64,000 nucleotides of DNA from Parapedobacter deserti (GCF_042646065.1 NZ_JBHRTA010000009.1:372001-436000); one strand, 5' to 3'; shown: positions 18,033 through 27,582, counted from the stretch's first letter. Notes: generated from the letters alone by a model not told the origin. Program-made: numbers and translations.

Positions 18033-19025
18033 CTATTTGTAGAACGATTTCTCGAACGCCGCAAATTCGCTCTTTTTCAGCACGAGCCTTCTGAAAGCCC
18101 CATGGAAAAACCCTGTACCGTAGCCGACAAGCTGCACATAGCTTGTCACCACTGCAAGCAACCCGATATACAGACTTCGATTTCTGACCGAGGCATCCAA
18201 TAGGATAAAGGCGGCATGGAACAGCAAAAGTAAGAGGGGATAGGGGGTAACGACTGCCGATAAAATCAATATCAGGGCTATCCCGGCCGTAAACACGGCA
18301 GGGGCGGTATGGACAATCTTTAGGGAGCCGCGGTGCCGCTTATACAAGTTGATCCTTGCAATTCCTGAATTGAACACCTGTTTGAAGAAGCGGCGAAGAT
18401 TGGTTCTTCGTCGATGGTAAACATAAGCTTCCTTTATAAGTTGCGTACGGAACCCCTTATCGGTGATCCGTACGCTCATGTCTATGTCCTCACCGAATCG
18501 CATCGTCGAGAATCCTCCAGTTTCGTCAAACACGCGACGGGAAAATCCCATGTTGAAACTACGGGGATGGAACTTGCCGAGCTTCTCGCTGCCACCCCTG
18601 ATGCCGCCAGTTGTGAAAAACGAGGTCATGGAGTAGTTTATCGCGCGTTGCAGGGGCGTGAAATCGTCCCGTGCTTCATCCGGCCCACCAAATGCATCGG
18701 CAAAGTTTGTTGAAAGGTTTTGCCTTACGACCGAGATATATTGGGGGGGTAAAATGCAATCGGAATCCAAAAAAATAAAGTAATTTCCGCGTGCGTTCCG
18801 GCACCCTTCGTTGCGGCTAAGTCCGGGTCCGGAATTTTCCTTGTACACATACTTGATGTCCAGCTTGTCGCGGTAAGCTTCCACTTCATTTACGCAGGTG
18901 CATGAAGATCCATCTTCCACGACTACCGTCTCGAATGCAGTGTCAGTTTGCTGGCATAAGCTTTCCAGCAGCGAGCGGACTTCCGATGGTCTGTTGAACA
19001 CAGGGATGATGATGGATATTTCCAT
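18033..19025 (-). CDS. family 2 glycosyltransferase, membrane anchored
   Basis: GT-A fold glycosyltransferase of 330 residues. Its N terminus ISIIIPVFNRPSEV, the motif VVEDGSS, FIFLDSDCILP (the DxD-type metal and sugar-nucleotide site) and GEDIDMSVRI (the acidic ED site) are all present. The C-terminal part contains hydrophobic helices (VFTAGIALILILSAVV, PLLLLLFHAAFILL, LYIGLLAVVTSYVQLV) that would anchor it in the inner membrane. Donor and acceptor cannot be read from sequence; no other polysaccharide genes are nearby. The start at 19025 gives the standard N terminus, although the frame is open 38 codons further upstream. Confidence 0.87.
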   Translation of the reverse strand: MEISIIIPVFNRPSEVRSLLESLCQQTDTAFETVVVEDGSSCTCVNEVEAYRDKLDIKYVYKENSGPGLSRNEGCRNARGNYFIFLDSDCILPPQYISVVRQNLSTNFADAFGGPDEARDDFTPLQRAINYSMTSFFTTGGIRGGSEKLGKFHPRSFNMGFSRRVFDETGGFSTMRFGEDIDMSVRITDKGFRTQLIKEAYVYHRRRTNLRRFFKQVFNSGIARINLYKRHRGSLKIVHTAPAVFTAGIALILILSAVVTPYPLLLLLFHAAFILLDASVRNRSLYIGLLAVVTSYVQLVGYGTGFFHGAFRRLVLKKSEFAAFEKSFYK

Positions 19026-19035
19026 ATCGGAATCG

Positions 19036-19287
19036 CTATAGGACAGTGTCACCACTTCGTTCAATGAAGCCATCCTTCCGGCTTCCATGGAAAAATTCAG
19101 TCCATTGTGCACCCGATGTTTTGCCGGTTTGAGAATCAAAATCGTTTAACGCCCTTAACTTCATTTCAGGAAAAAAAGGGAGCACCTCACCCGTTACGAT
19201 AATCATCTGAATAGTTTCCGCATAAAGCTGACGTTTTTCTGCAATGAATCCCTTTGGCAATGGTGAAACTGGGTGTTTAAATTCCAT
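19036..19287 (-). CDS. small hypothetical protein upstream of the glycosyltransferase
   Basis: An 83-codon open frame begins with ATG just after the tRNA-Leu gene and ends 10 bases before the glycosyltransferase start, in the same direction. The product is soluble and mixed-charge, with no signal peptide, membrane segment or motif I recognise. Part of the region also lies in the upstream extension of the glycosyltransferase frame, so one of the two readings is spurious. Kept because position and direction fit an operon, with low confidence. Confidence 0.3.
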   Translation of the reverse strand: MEFKHPVSPLPKGFIAEKRQLYAETIQMIIVTGEVLPFFPEMKLRALNDFDSQTGKTSGAQWTEFFHGSRKDGFIERSGDTVL

Positions 19288-19371
19288 AATGCAAATTTGT
19301 AAAAAAAATCGGAATCCATTGAACCGCGGTGTGATGCCAATTGTTGCGGTTGACGAAGCGTGTACTTAATA

Positions 19372-19408
19372 AAAAAAGTGCGATTTCACGAAGGAATCGC
19401 ACTTTTTT
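19372..19408 (-). terminator. Rho-independent terminator of tRNA-Leu
   Basis: A 14-bp perfect stem (AAAAAAGTGCGATT with AATCGCACTTTTTT) has a nine-base loop, directly 3' of tRNA-Leu on the minus strand. It is symmetrical enough to stop transcription in both directions. Confidence 0.9.
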
Positions 19409-19411
19409 AAG

Positions 19412-19495
19412 TGCCCGGAGAGAGACTCGAACTCTCAAGGGACTGCTCCCAACGGCTTCTGAGACCGCAACGTTTACCAATTTCGCCATCCGGGC
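19412..19495 (-). tRNA. tRNA-Leu (CAG)
   Basis: The minus strand folds into a class II tRNA of 84 bases: acceptor GCCCGGA/TCCGGGC with discriminator A, D arm GGCGAAATTGGTAAACG, anticodon stem GCGGT/GCCGT with loop CTCAGAA (anticodon CAG), a long variable arm and T arm with GTTCGAGTC. CCA is not encoded. A terminator follows immediately. Confidence 0.95.
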
Positions 19496-19595
19496 GGCAC
19501 TTTGATCCGCTGTTCAGATCGGGATGCAAATATAGCGTTTTAATTGAAAACGGAAAATTGAAAAGTTAATTCCAATTCCCATTGTCAATCATTCC

Positions 19596-22500
19596 CTACT
19601 CTTCCTCATCGTCTGTGTGCAGGATGTCCTTGTGTGCTTCCGGTCGGTAAGTGGCTTCCAGAGCGGCGAGTTTCTTTTTGCCATAGGCCATTTTCGTGAT
19701 CAATACAAACAACACCGGTACGATGAAAATGGCAAATAATGTGGCGATAAGCATGCCGCCGAATACCGTCCAGCCGATGGTTTGCCGCGCGATGGCACCG
19801 GCACCGGCAGAATACATCAGCGGGACGATGCCCAGAATGAATGCGAATGACGTCATAATGATCGGCCGTAGCCTTAATTTTACGGCTTCCAGTGTAGCCT
19901 TCAATAGTCCCATGCCGATGTCTACCCGTTCTTTTGCGAACTCTACGATCAGGATAGCGTTTTTCGCTGCCAAGCCGATTATGGCCACTAGACCGATCTG
20001 GGCATAAATATTGTTATCCAGCCGCGGGAGGAAGGTGAGTGCCAGAATAGCACCGAATATACCGAGTGGCACGGATAGCAGGATGGAAAATGGTACTGAC
20101 CAGCTTTCATATAGGGCCGCCAATAAGAGGAAAACGAAGATGATACACAAGGCGAAAATCATCAGCGTCATATTGCCCGCTTCTCTTTCCTGCAAACTGA
20201 TTCCCGAAAACTCGTAGGTGAATCCTGCGCCAAGCGTCTCAGCGGCGGTCTCCTCTAAGGCTTGCAAGGCATCGCCACTGCTGTAGCCGGGCGCGGCGCT
20301 GCCCATCACTTCGATAGACCGAAAAATGTTGAAGTGGTTGATGATGGACGGGCTTTCCACGATTTCATGTGATACCAATGTACTGAGTGGTACGGAGCTG
20401 CCTTGCTGGTTCTTGACGTACAATTTGCTGATATCTTCAATACTCATGCGGAATGCGGTGTCCGCCTGAGTTACGACGCGAAAGTTTCGGCCATACCGTG
20501 TAAAGTCGTTGACGTAGCTGCTGCCGAGGAACGAGGAGATGGTGCTGTAAACGTTAGAAACGGGTACGCCCATCCGTTTCGCCTGTTCGCGGTCCACTGT
20601 CACCAGGTAGTTTGGGGTATTCGAGTTAAACAGTGTATAGGCCATGCCGATTTCGGGGCGTTGGTTGGCCGTTGCAAGAAAACGGCCTACTTGCGCCTCA
20701 AAGTCCTTGATGTCACCGCTGCGTTGGTCTATCAGCTGGATACTGAAGCCGCCGCTGGTGCCTAAACCGGGAATCGCTGGCGGGGACACAGGCATGATCG
20801 TCGCTTGTTGGAATCCCTGATACTTTCGTTGCATGGCAGCGATCACATCCTGGGCCGTGCGATTCCGTTCCTCCCAAGGGTGTAGCTGGATGAAGAATGT
20901 GCCGCCATTGGGCTTAAACGAACGGTTCAATAGGTTAATTCCCGAAATACGCATTACATTTTTGATTTCCGGATTGTCTTTCCGCAGCGAGTCGGACATT
21001 GCGTCGAGGACGTCAGACGTGCGCTGTGATGAAGCACCTTCAGGTAGCGTGACACCGACCATCATGATGCCGGCATCTTCCGTCGGGATAAAACCTGTCG
21101 GCTTGGCCGAAAACAGACCTAAGGTACCAACGTAAATACATACTAGGAGGATGATAACCAACGGCGCCCTTTTGATAGCTACCCGCACGCCGTTAGAATA
21201 CCGTTTAGTGACCCTTGCGAACCAGATGTTAAACTTGTAAAACAACCGATTGATCCCCGTTGATTTTTCGTTCAGCTCCGAAGGCTTGAGCAGAAGTGAG
21301 CACAGAGCGGGAGTGAGGGTCAACGCAACAAAGGCCGACAACAATACTGAAACAGCGATCGTGATCGCAAACTGCTGGTATAGTTGGCCCACCATGCCTG
21401 GGATGAAGCCGACCGGCACAAATACGGCGGCCAAAATCAAGCCGATGGCAATGACGGGTGCAGTAATTTCCTTCATGGCGCGCCTCGTGGCTTCCGGTGC
21501 CGGCAACCTGTCGTTGTCGATGTAATGCTGCACGGCTTCGACAACCACAATGGCGTCGTCTACCACAATACCAATGGCCAGCACAAAGGCGAGCATGGTG
21601 AGGTTGTTGATCGTAAAGCCGAAGAGTTGGAAGAAAATGAAAGTACCGACGATGGAGACGGGAATAGCCAGTAAGGGTATCAGCGTTGCCCGCCAGCTTT
21701 GCAGGAAGATGAACACAACCAGCGTAACCAATATAAGGGCTTCGATCAATGTGTGGAGCACGTTGCTGATAGACTCCTGGATTACGGTCACCGTTTCATA
21801 GTTGACCACGTAGTCCATATCGCTGGGAAAGTCGGCTTTTAACTGCTCAAGGGCTGCATAAATGCCTTCAGCGGTTTCCACCGCATTACCGCCGGGCATT
21901 TGGTTTACCATCATGCCGGAAGCGGTGACGCCGTTAAGTTTGTTGGTGATAGCATAGGCAAACTCGCCCAGTTCCACACGGGCGACGTCTTTCAGGTATA
22001 CGAGTGATCCGTCTGCGTTGCTTTTTACGACAATCTGCTCAAACTGTTCTTCTTCATTCAGGTCGCCGTCGAGAATGACGGGATACTCAAACACTTGGGT
22101 GTTCATTTGCGGGCGTGCGCCAACGGTACCGCCCGGCATCCGGATGTTCTGCTCTTGAATGGCAGCGTTGATGTCAGCTGGGGTAAGGCCGAGGTTAGAC
22201 AGCTTGGTTGCATCTAGCCATATGCGCATACTGAATGGCTGGCCAAAGGCCATCACGTCTCCCACACCTTTGACCCGCATCAAGGCATCGCGAACATATA
22301 GATTGGCATAGTTTGCCAGAAATTTCTGGTCGCGCGTCCCATTCGGCGATATCAGTGAAATCATCATCAACGCATCGGTATTCGCTTTACGGGTAACCAC
22401 ACCGAGTCGGCGAACAGCTTCCGGCAGGGCCGGTTCGGCTATCCCTACTCGGTTTTGCACATCCAAGGTAGCGATGTCAATGTCGGTACCCACATCGAAC

Positions 22501-22781
22501 GTAACCGTGATGGCTGACCGTCCGTCGGCCGTGCTGTTGGATTGCATATATGTCATCCCCGGTGTGCCATTGATCTGGCTTTCGATCAGCGTGGTCACCG
22601 TCTGTTCCACGGTTTGCGCATCCGCACCCGTGTAGGTTGCCTGTACCTGTACAGTGGGAGGCGTGATGTTTGGATACTGGCTGACTGGCAGGGTGGTAAT
22701 CGAAATCGTCCCAATCAGGGTAATCAGGATGGAAATGACGATGGCGGTAACCGGTCTTCTTATGAATACTTCTGAAATCAT
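19596..22781 (-). CDS. RND multidrug efflux permease (HAE1, AcrB/MexF-like)
   Basis: Inner-membrane proton-driven transporter of 1061 residues, within the normal AcrB-family length. It starts MISEVFIRRPVTAIV, a typical HAE1 N terminus, and has 12 predicted membrane segments in two repeats, each followed by a large periplasmic loop. The TM4 proton-relay aspartates are in GIVVDDAIVVVE. It is the last gene of a tetR-tolC-MFP-RND operon read leftward, 40 bases after the MFP gene. With the adaptor and channel it should expel hydrophobic drugs or endogenous metabolites; the substrate range cannot be predicted. Confidence 0.95.
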   Translation of the reverse strand: MISEVFIRRPVTAIVISILITLIGTISITTLPVSQYPNITPPTVQVQATYTGADAQTVEQTVTTLIESQINGTPGMTYMQSNSTADGRSAITVTFDVGTDIDIATLDVQNRVGIAEPALPEAVRRLGVVTRKANTDALMMISLISPNGTRDQKFLANYANLYVRDALMRVKGVGDVMAFGQPFSMRIWLDATKLSNLGLTPADINAAIQEQNIRMPGGTVGARPQMNTQVFEYPVILDGDLNEEEQFEQIVVKSNADGSLVYLKDVARVELGEFAYAITNKLNGVTASGMMVNQMPGGNAVETAEGIYAALEQLKADFPSDMDYVVNYETVTVIQESISNVLHTLIEALILVTLVVFIFLQSWRATLIPLLAIPVSIVGTFIFFQLFGFTINNLTMLAFVLAIGIVVDDAIVVVEAVQHYIDNDRLPAPEATRRAMKEITAPVIAIGLILAAVFVPVGFIPGMVGQLYQQFAITIAVSVLLSAFVALTLTPALCSLLLKPSELNEKSTGINRLFYKFNIWFARVTKRYSNGVRVAIKRAPLVIILLVCIYVGTLGLFSAKPTGFIPTEDAGIMMVGVTLPEGASSQRTSDVLDAMSDSLRKDNPEIKNVMRISGINLLNRSFKPNGGTFFIQLHPWEERNRTAQDVIAAMQRKYQGFQQATIMPVSPPAIPGLGTSGGFSIQLIDQRSGDIKDFEAQVGRFLATANQRPEIGMAYTLFNSNTPNYLVTVDREQAKRMGVPVSNVYSTISSFLGSSYVNDFTRYGRNFRVVTQADTAFRMSIEDISKLYVKNQQGSSVPLSTLVSHEIVESPSIINHFNIFRSIEVMGSAAPGYSSGDALQALEETAAETLGAGFTYEFSGISLQEREAGNMTLMIFALCIIFVFLLLAALYESWSVPFSILLSVPLGIFGAILALTFLPRLDNNIYAQIGLVAIIGLAAKNAILIVEFAKERVDIGMGLLKATLEAVKLRLRPIIMTSFAFILGIVPLMYSAGAGAIARQTIGWTVFGGMLIATLFAIFIVPVLFVLITKMAYGKKKLAALEATYRPEAHKDILHTDDEEE

Positions 22782-22821
22782 GTTGATGCTGTCCTAAATG
22801 CTTGATAGTTGTTGTTGGGCG

Positions 22822-23946
22822 TTATTTTGTCTGCCCTGGTTGGGTTACCTGTACCCTAGCGCCCGGCCGCAGGTTGATGATGCCGTCGGTCACTACAGTC
22901 TCTCCTTTAGCAAGCCCTTCGGCAATCACCACGCGGTCGGCGACCTTCAGCCCTAGCCTTACGCCGCGCTGCTCCACGGTGCTGCTGTCGGTGACGACAT
23001 ATACAGACGTTTGTCCAAGTTGCTCGGTGACAGCCCGGTAAGGAATGACCAGTTGTATGCCTTCAGGCTGTACACGTACGTTTACCGTCGTATTCATCCC
23101 CGGCAATAGTGTCCTGTCATTGTTGGGGAAGCTCGCCCTTACGGTGATCGTTCCTGTTGTGCGGTCTACCGCCCGGTCGATAGCCGTGATCCTGCCGGGG
23201 TGTGTGTACGGTTTGCCGCCGGGCAGATTAATTGTAATAATGGAGTCGCGCACCACTGTCTCTGAACTTTGCAGCGCAACGAAGCGGGATACCTGGCTTT
23301 CACTCACTGGAAAGTCAACGGCAATGGGATCCATAGACGAAATAGTGTTGAGCAGGGTAGTCCCAGTGCTGACCAACGCTCCCATACGTACCTGAGAAAT
23401 GCCAACGGTGCCATTGAACGGCGCGAATATTGTCGATCGGTTCAAGTTGGTCCGTGCTGTGGTTAATGCGGCTTTGGCAGCCAATACCTGCGCTTCGGCG
23501 TTTTCCAAATCCGTTTCTGCGTAGTCCAACGTTTGCCGTGCAATGGCATCCTGTTCTGCTAATTTGCGGTAACGCGCCACATCGCGCTTAATTCTAGAGA
23601 GGTTCGCTTCTGCAATTGCCAGGCTAGATTTGGCTTGGTTTACATCCGCGTCGTAACGGGTGCGGTCTATTTCATAGAGTTTCTGCCCCTTGGTTACCGT
23701 AGCGCCATCAGCAACAAAGATGCCCGTAATGTACCCGCTCACCTCGGCGCGCAATTCGGTTTCATTGAGCGCTACGACGGTACCAGGATACCCTTCACGA
23801 CCGACGACGGTTTCTTCAGTCACGGTACTGGTGGACACAGGGATGGCTTGCGGACCTGCCGCCTGGTTTTGCTGTTGTTTGTTGCCACAGGCTGCTACCA
23901 TGCCTGCGCCAATCAGAAGAATCGTTGCGATGTTATAGTTGTTCAT
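22822..23946 (-). CDS. RND efflux periplasmic adaptor (membrane fusion lipoprotein)
   Basis: A 374-residue AcrA/MexE-like adaptor. Its lipoprotein signal ends VAACGN (Cys at about residue 20), followed by a Gln-rich linker, a lipoyl-like half (ELRAEVSGYITGIFVADGAT), a helical hairpin of coiled-coil character (residues about 100-165), the second lipoyl half (TIFAPFNGTVG) and a beta-barrel. The start at 23946 gives the signal peptide; upstream ATG codons in the frame would bury it. It links the RND permease downstream to the TolC-type channel encoded upstream. Confidence 0.93.
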   Translation of the reverse strand: MNNYNIATILLIGAGMVAACGNKQQQNQAAGPQAIPVSTSTVTEETVVGREGYPGTVVALNETELRAEVSGYITGIFVADGATVTKGQKLYEIDRTRYDADVNQAKSSLAIAEANLSRIKRDVARYRKLAEQDAIARQTLDYAETDLENAEAQVLAAKAALTTARTNLNRSTIFAPFNGTVGISQVRMGALVSTGTTLLNTISSMDPIAVDFPVSESQVSRFVALQSSETVVRDSIITINLPGGKPYTHPGRITAIDRAVDRTTGTITVRASFPNNDRTLLPGMNTTVNVRVQPEGIQLVIPYRAVTEQLGQTSVYVVTDSSTVEQRGVRLGLKVADRVVIAEGLAKGETVVTDGIINLRPGARVQVTQPGQTK

Positions 23947-23995
23947 ATCAATTATGTTCAGGGTATGCAATGGTTTTATATGCTTCCTTCCGAGG

Positions 23996-25333
23996 TCAAT
24001 TGCCGGCATCTACAATGCCCAGCGCACGCTGAACGTCCAGTTTGCCGGACAATACGGCAAACAGTGCGTTGAGGTAATTAATCTGCGAAGTGCGGAGATC
24101 TGTTTCGGCGGTCATCAGATCCAGATACGTCTTGATTCCTTCATCGTACTGCAGCTTGATCGTGTTATACACTTCTTCGGAGAGGACTACATTCTGCCGC
24201 GCTACCCGCCAGTCGTTGAGGTTGGCTTTATACGTTGCGATGGCCATCTCATACTCCGTGTTAATCTGGTTTTCGAGATTGACGATATCCCAATCGAGGC
24301 GCTCTTCCTGCAGCCTCGATTTGCGGACCTCCTGTATTCTTCTGGTACCTTGAAAGATCGGGACATTAAGTGTAAGCCCGAACACCGAACGTGGATAATC
24401 CACATCGAACAATGCCGAGAAGCGGTTTTCTCGGTAGTCCCATGCATAATTGTAGAACGCCGACAAATTGGGCAGGAAGGTCCATCGGTTGTATTGGGTG
24501 TTGATGGTTTGAAGTTGCCGCAAGGTCTGGAGTTGTTGGTATTCGATCCGGTTCTGGCGGTTTACGGTCATCGTCGTATCCAGCAAGATTTGCTCCTCCA
24601 TTGACGCATTGTCGAACGACAAGGTCAACGGCTGCTCTGCTCTGAGTCCAATGAGTTCCTTAAGGTAAGCATACTTGTATTTCAACACTTCGTTTACCCG
24701 CTTTAACTCAGCCCGCGTGTTACTCAGCGAAATTTCGGCCCGCTTGTAATCCGTTTTATCCACAATGCCGGCGTCGTAGCGGGCCCGGGCGTCATTCAGT
24801 TGTCTTTCCAGGCGGGCTATGTTTTCCCTAATGATATTCAGCTGTTCTTCGCTGGTGAGGATATCATAATAGCCCTTGCTTACTTCAACCACCGTATTGA
24901 TCCGGCTGTTTTCCGTGTTCTGAGCGTTTTGCTGCCGAATATATTTCGCGGCTTTTGAAGCCTGTAATAAGCCCGGATTTAGGATTTGCTGGTCAGCTTG
25001 GAACACCAGCGCGCTGGTGTGGTTTTGGCCCGCTTGTATAATCTGGTCGCCAATCACTAAAGTAGGAATAATGATATTCCGGTTATAAGTGGCGTTGGCA
25101 CTGATTTGGGGAAACCACCCTGAGAGTGCCGATGCAATGTCCCGCTCACCGATTTCTTCATCCAGCAACGCCTGCTGAACAGATGCCCGATTGTTCAATG
25201 CGAAGTCGATGATCTCTTGTAAGTCTGCCTGCTGCGGTGGCGTATCACGAGCCACTTGCGCAATCGACGTAAGCGAAGCGCTATGGTAGATGATTAAGAT
25301 TAATATGCTGTATGCCAGTTTTTTGAGAAACAT
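23996..25333 (-). CDS. TolC-family outer-membrane efflux protein
   Basis: Outer-membrane channel subunit of 445 residues that completes the tripartite pump. It has a signal peptide (MFLKKLAYSILILIIYHSASLTSIAQ, split here only by length) and two structural repeats of paired helices, with signature stretches such as ARARYDAGIVDKTDYKRAE and LQYDEGIKTYLDLMTAETDL. The Met codon at 25333 is chosen because it begins the signal peptide; an upstream ATG (25378) would add a charged leader. It lies between tetR (28 bases) and the MFP gene (49 bases). Confidence 0.93.
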   Translation of the reverse strand: MFLKKLAYSILILIIYHSASLTSIAQVARDTPPQQADLQEIIDFALNNRASVQQALLDEEIGERDIASALSGWFPQISANATYNRNIIIPTLVIGDQIIQAGQNHTSALVFQADQQILNPGLLQASKAAKYIRQQNAQNTENSRINTVVEVSKGYYDILTSEEQLNIIRENIARLERQLNDARARYDAGIVDKTDYKRAEISLSNTRAELKRVNEVLKYKYAYLKELIGLRAEQPLTLSFDNASMEEQILLDTTMTVNRQNRIEYQQLQTLRQLQTINTQYNRWTFLPNLSAFYNYAWDYRENRFSALFDVDYPRSVFGLTLNVPIFQGTRRIQEVRKSRLQEERLDWDIVNLENQINTEYEMAIATYKANLNDWRVARQNVVLSEEVYNTIKLQYDEGIKTYLDLMTAETDLRTSQINYLNALFAVLSGKLDVQRALGIVDAGN

Positions 25334-25361
25334 ATACCTTGTAATATTTTTATAGTGTGAA

Positions 25362-25943
25362 TCAATTTTTAATGCCATCCCAGATAATGCCGACCATTTT
25401 CTTTAAGTCTTCTTCTTTAAATGTGAAACGGCCATTGATATGTCTTTTAGCCGTAGCAGATACCGTACCGACGAATGCTGCGCTGATGATGTTGATGTCC
25501 AAAGGTTTAATGTGTCCTTCGTCCACTCCCTGTTTCAGAAAGTTGGACATTTCATCCTGAAAGTACACGCATTCTTCGCTGTAGAGTGTTTTGACATATG
25601 GTGAAGAAAAAAATTGTTCCATAAAACTCAACACTTCCGGATGTTGGATGTAGTGCTCCACGAGATTCATCCAAATCGTCATAAACCGACGGGGGTAGCT
25701 GAGTGCGCGCTCATCTTCTCTGAAGATGGCGTTCAGCATCCGCTCTTTGCTGTAACGAAAAAGCTCAACGATGAGTTCTTCTTTCGACGCAAAATAATGA
25801 TAAATGGTGCCCGTGGCCACGCCGGCTTCCTGAGCGATCTGGCTCATGGGCGTGCCGTGAAACCCAAACTCCCTAATCAGCCTCAGCGTACTTTGATAGA
25901 TAGCCTGTTTCTTTTCCGCCGCAGTGTTTAATTGAACGTTCAT
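25362..25943 (-). CDS. TetR-family regulator of the RND efflux operon
   Basis: A 193-residue one-domain-plus-ligand-pocket repressor. Residues about 10-55 form the TetR N (HTH) domain, with MSQIAQEAGVATGTIYHYF as its recognition region; the rest is the helical ligand domain. As first gene of the efflux operon it most likely represses its own operon until a pump substrate binds. The start at 25943 is chosen (MNVQLNTAAEKK); an ATG at 25964 is possible. Two TGAC/GTCA inverted repeats lie just upstream. Confidence 0.92.
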   Translation of the reverse strand: MNVQLNTAAEKKQAIYQSTLRLIREFGFHGTPMSQIAQEAGVATGTIYHYFASKEELIVELFRYSKERMLNAIFREDERALSYPRRFMTIWMNLVEHYIQHPEVLSFMEQFFSSPYVKTLYSEECVYFQDEMSNFLKQGVDEGHIKPLDINIISAAFVGTVSATAKRHINGRFTFKEEDLKKMVGIIWDGIKN

Positions 25944-25970
25944 TCGGTTGGCAAAGGAAAACATTATTTG

Positions 25971-26024
25971 TGACAGTTTGCCGTCAATACCGATTATTAA
26001 CGAAAATTTGACAATCACGGTCAA
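25971..26024. promoter_or_regulatory. possible TetR operator pair upstream of the leftward efflux operon
   Basis: Two imperfect inverted repeats, TGACAG-N4-CCGTCA (25971-25986) and TTGAC-N7-GTCAA (26008-26024), stand 28 and 65 bases upstream of the tetR start. Size and placement fit TetR operators, but the arms are short. Confidence 0.3.
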
Positions 26025-26135
26025 GTGGTCAGCACCGAGAGTGAGTGACGTAGATTTCCGTTTTCGTTTTCATGGCGCTACTGAGTGAGTTTAGGGCGTT
26101 CTATACTTCTTCAACGAGCCATTCCAATACGAGGA

Positions 26136-26167
26136 TTGAAATAATCCAGTTAAAATGCGTATTTTTG
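26136..26167 (+). promoter_or_regulatory. sigma-A promoter of the RhlE-type helicase gene
   Basis: TTG (26136-26138), a 21-base spacer and TATTTTTG (26160-26167) match TTG-N-TAnnTTTG. The start codon lies 30 bases downstream. Confidence 0.65.
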
Positions 26168-26196
26168 CATATTATTAGTATATTAATTAATAGACG

Positions 26197-27582
26197 TTGA
26201 CATTTAGCGATTTTAATTTTGAGAGCCGCCTCTTTGAGGGGCTGGACAGCATGGGTTATAAAACACCCACGCCAATACAGGCTGAAACCATTCCGATTAT
26301 TAAAAATCAGCACGATCTGATTGCATGTGCGCAGACAGGCACGGGTAAGACTGCTTCCTATTTGTTGCCGGTGATGGATGCGATATGCGGTATGGACAAA
26401 CGGCCGCCCATCAGTGCACTGGTGCTGGCTCCTACGCGCGAATTGGCGGTGCAGATCGACCAGCAGGTGGAGGGACTGGCCTATTTCACAGGAATCACGT
26501 CCATCGCCATTTATGGCGGTGGCGACGGCATAGGGTATGAACAGCAGCGCCGGGCGCTGAGGGAAGGGGTGGATATCGTTATAGCAACGCCGGGACGGCT
26601 CATCGCACATATGAGTTCGGGCTTGGTGCGGCTCGACGAAATCAAGTTTTTAGTGCTTGACGAAGCCGACCGTATGCTCGATATGGGGTTTAAGGATGAC
26701 ATCAACCGTATTGTGCGGCAAGTATCAGCAGAAAGACAGACCATGCTCTTTTCGGCTACAATGCCACCTAAAATACGGACGTTTGCCAAGACACTGCTAA
26801 AAAACCCCAAGCAGGTTAATATTGCGATATCGAAACCTGCTGAGGGAATCGTGCAACAGCAGTATAGAGTGGCAGACTATCATAAAACAGCGCTGTTAAA
26901 ACAAATACTTCAAAGTGGTGACTACCGAAGCATAATCGTTTTTTCATCCACCAAGGAGAAAGTTAAAAGCTTGGGCAGGGAGCTCAGTAAATTGGGCCTG
27001 GACGTTGAGCCGTTTCATTCTGATTTAGAGCAGGACACGCGAGAGAAGATTTTGCTCCGCTTCAGAAATAAGCAGTTGCCCGTCTTGGTTGGTACCGATG
27101 TGTTATCTCGAGGTATTGATGTGGAAGGCATCGACCTGGTCGTCAATTATGATGTACCCCCAGATCCGGAAGACTATATTCACCGCATCGGGCGCACGGC
27201 GCGCGCGGAGCGCACCGGTACGGCCATTACTTTTGTGAACAGCCGCGACAGCCGGCGTTTTTCAGCGATTGAGCAGCTGATGAATAGGGAAGTAGAGCAA
27301 GTGACGCTGCCGCAAGGGATGGAAGTTGATTCACGACCATCGGAGCCCGATAAGCGGAGAGGCGGAGACTACACCAGGAAAAAACACAAAGGGGGACGGA
27401 AACCTGAGCGCCCGGCACAGGCGAAGGCAGAACAAGGCGACGGGGGAGCAGCTATTGGTGCTGCAGAAAGGAAAGCAGACGGAGCAGCTACGCAGAAAAA
27501 AAAGCGGCACTTTAAAAAGCGGAGGGGGCCGAAGCCGGACACCCCGGGCGCGACGAACACGCCATCCAGCCAGGCGTCTTGA
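26197..27582 (+). CDS. DEAD-box RNA helicase, RhlE type
   Basis: ATP-dependent RNA helicase of 461 residues. The Q motif (YKTPTPIQ, 21-28), Walker A AQTGTGKT (45-52), DEAD in LVLDEADRMLDMGF, SAT, and the motif VI HRIGRTAR are all present. The C-terminal tail from about residue 365 is Lys/Arg/Gly-rich (RRGGDYTRKKHKGGRKPE), a typical RNA-binding extension of RhlE proteins in this phylum. It probably acts in ribosome assembly or cold-dependent RNA remodelling. The only start that leaves room for the upstream aromatic of the Q motif is a TTG at 26197 (MTFSDFNF); no ATG is available before residue 19. Confidence 0.94.
   Translation: MTFSDFNFESRLFEGLDSMGYKTPTPIQAETIPIIKNQHDLIACAQTGTGKTASYLLPVMDAICGMDKRPPISALVLAPTRELAVQIDQQVEGLAYFTGITSIAIYGGGDGIGYEQQRRALREGVDIVIATPGRLIAHMSSGLVRLDEIKFLVLDEADRMLDMGFKDDINRIVRQVSAERQTMLFSATMPPKIRTFAKTLLKNPKQVNIAISKPAEGIVQQQYRVADYHKTALLKQILQSGDYRSIIVFSSTKEKVKSLGRELSKLGLDVEPFHSDLEQDTREKILLRFRNKQLPVLVGTDVLSRGIDVEGIDLVVNYDVPPDPEDYIHRIGRTARAERTGTAITFVNSRDSRRFSAIEQLMNREVEQVTLPQGMEVDSRPSEPDKRRGGDYTRKKHKGGRKPERPAQAKAEQGDGGAAIGAAERKADGAATQKKKRHFKKRRGPKPDTPGATNTPSSQAS

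Noticed and set aside
26101..26610. 169-codon minus-strand frame at the start of the helicase gene
   Set aside because: It covers the helicase promoter and its conserved Q motif and Walker A on the other strand; no protein similarity seen.
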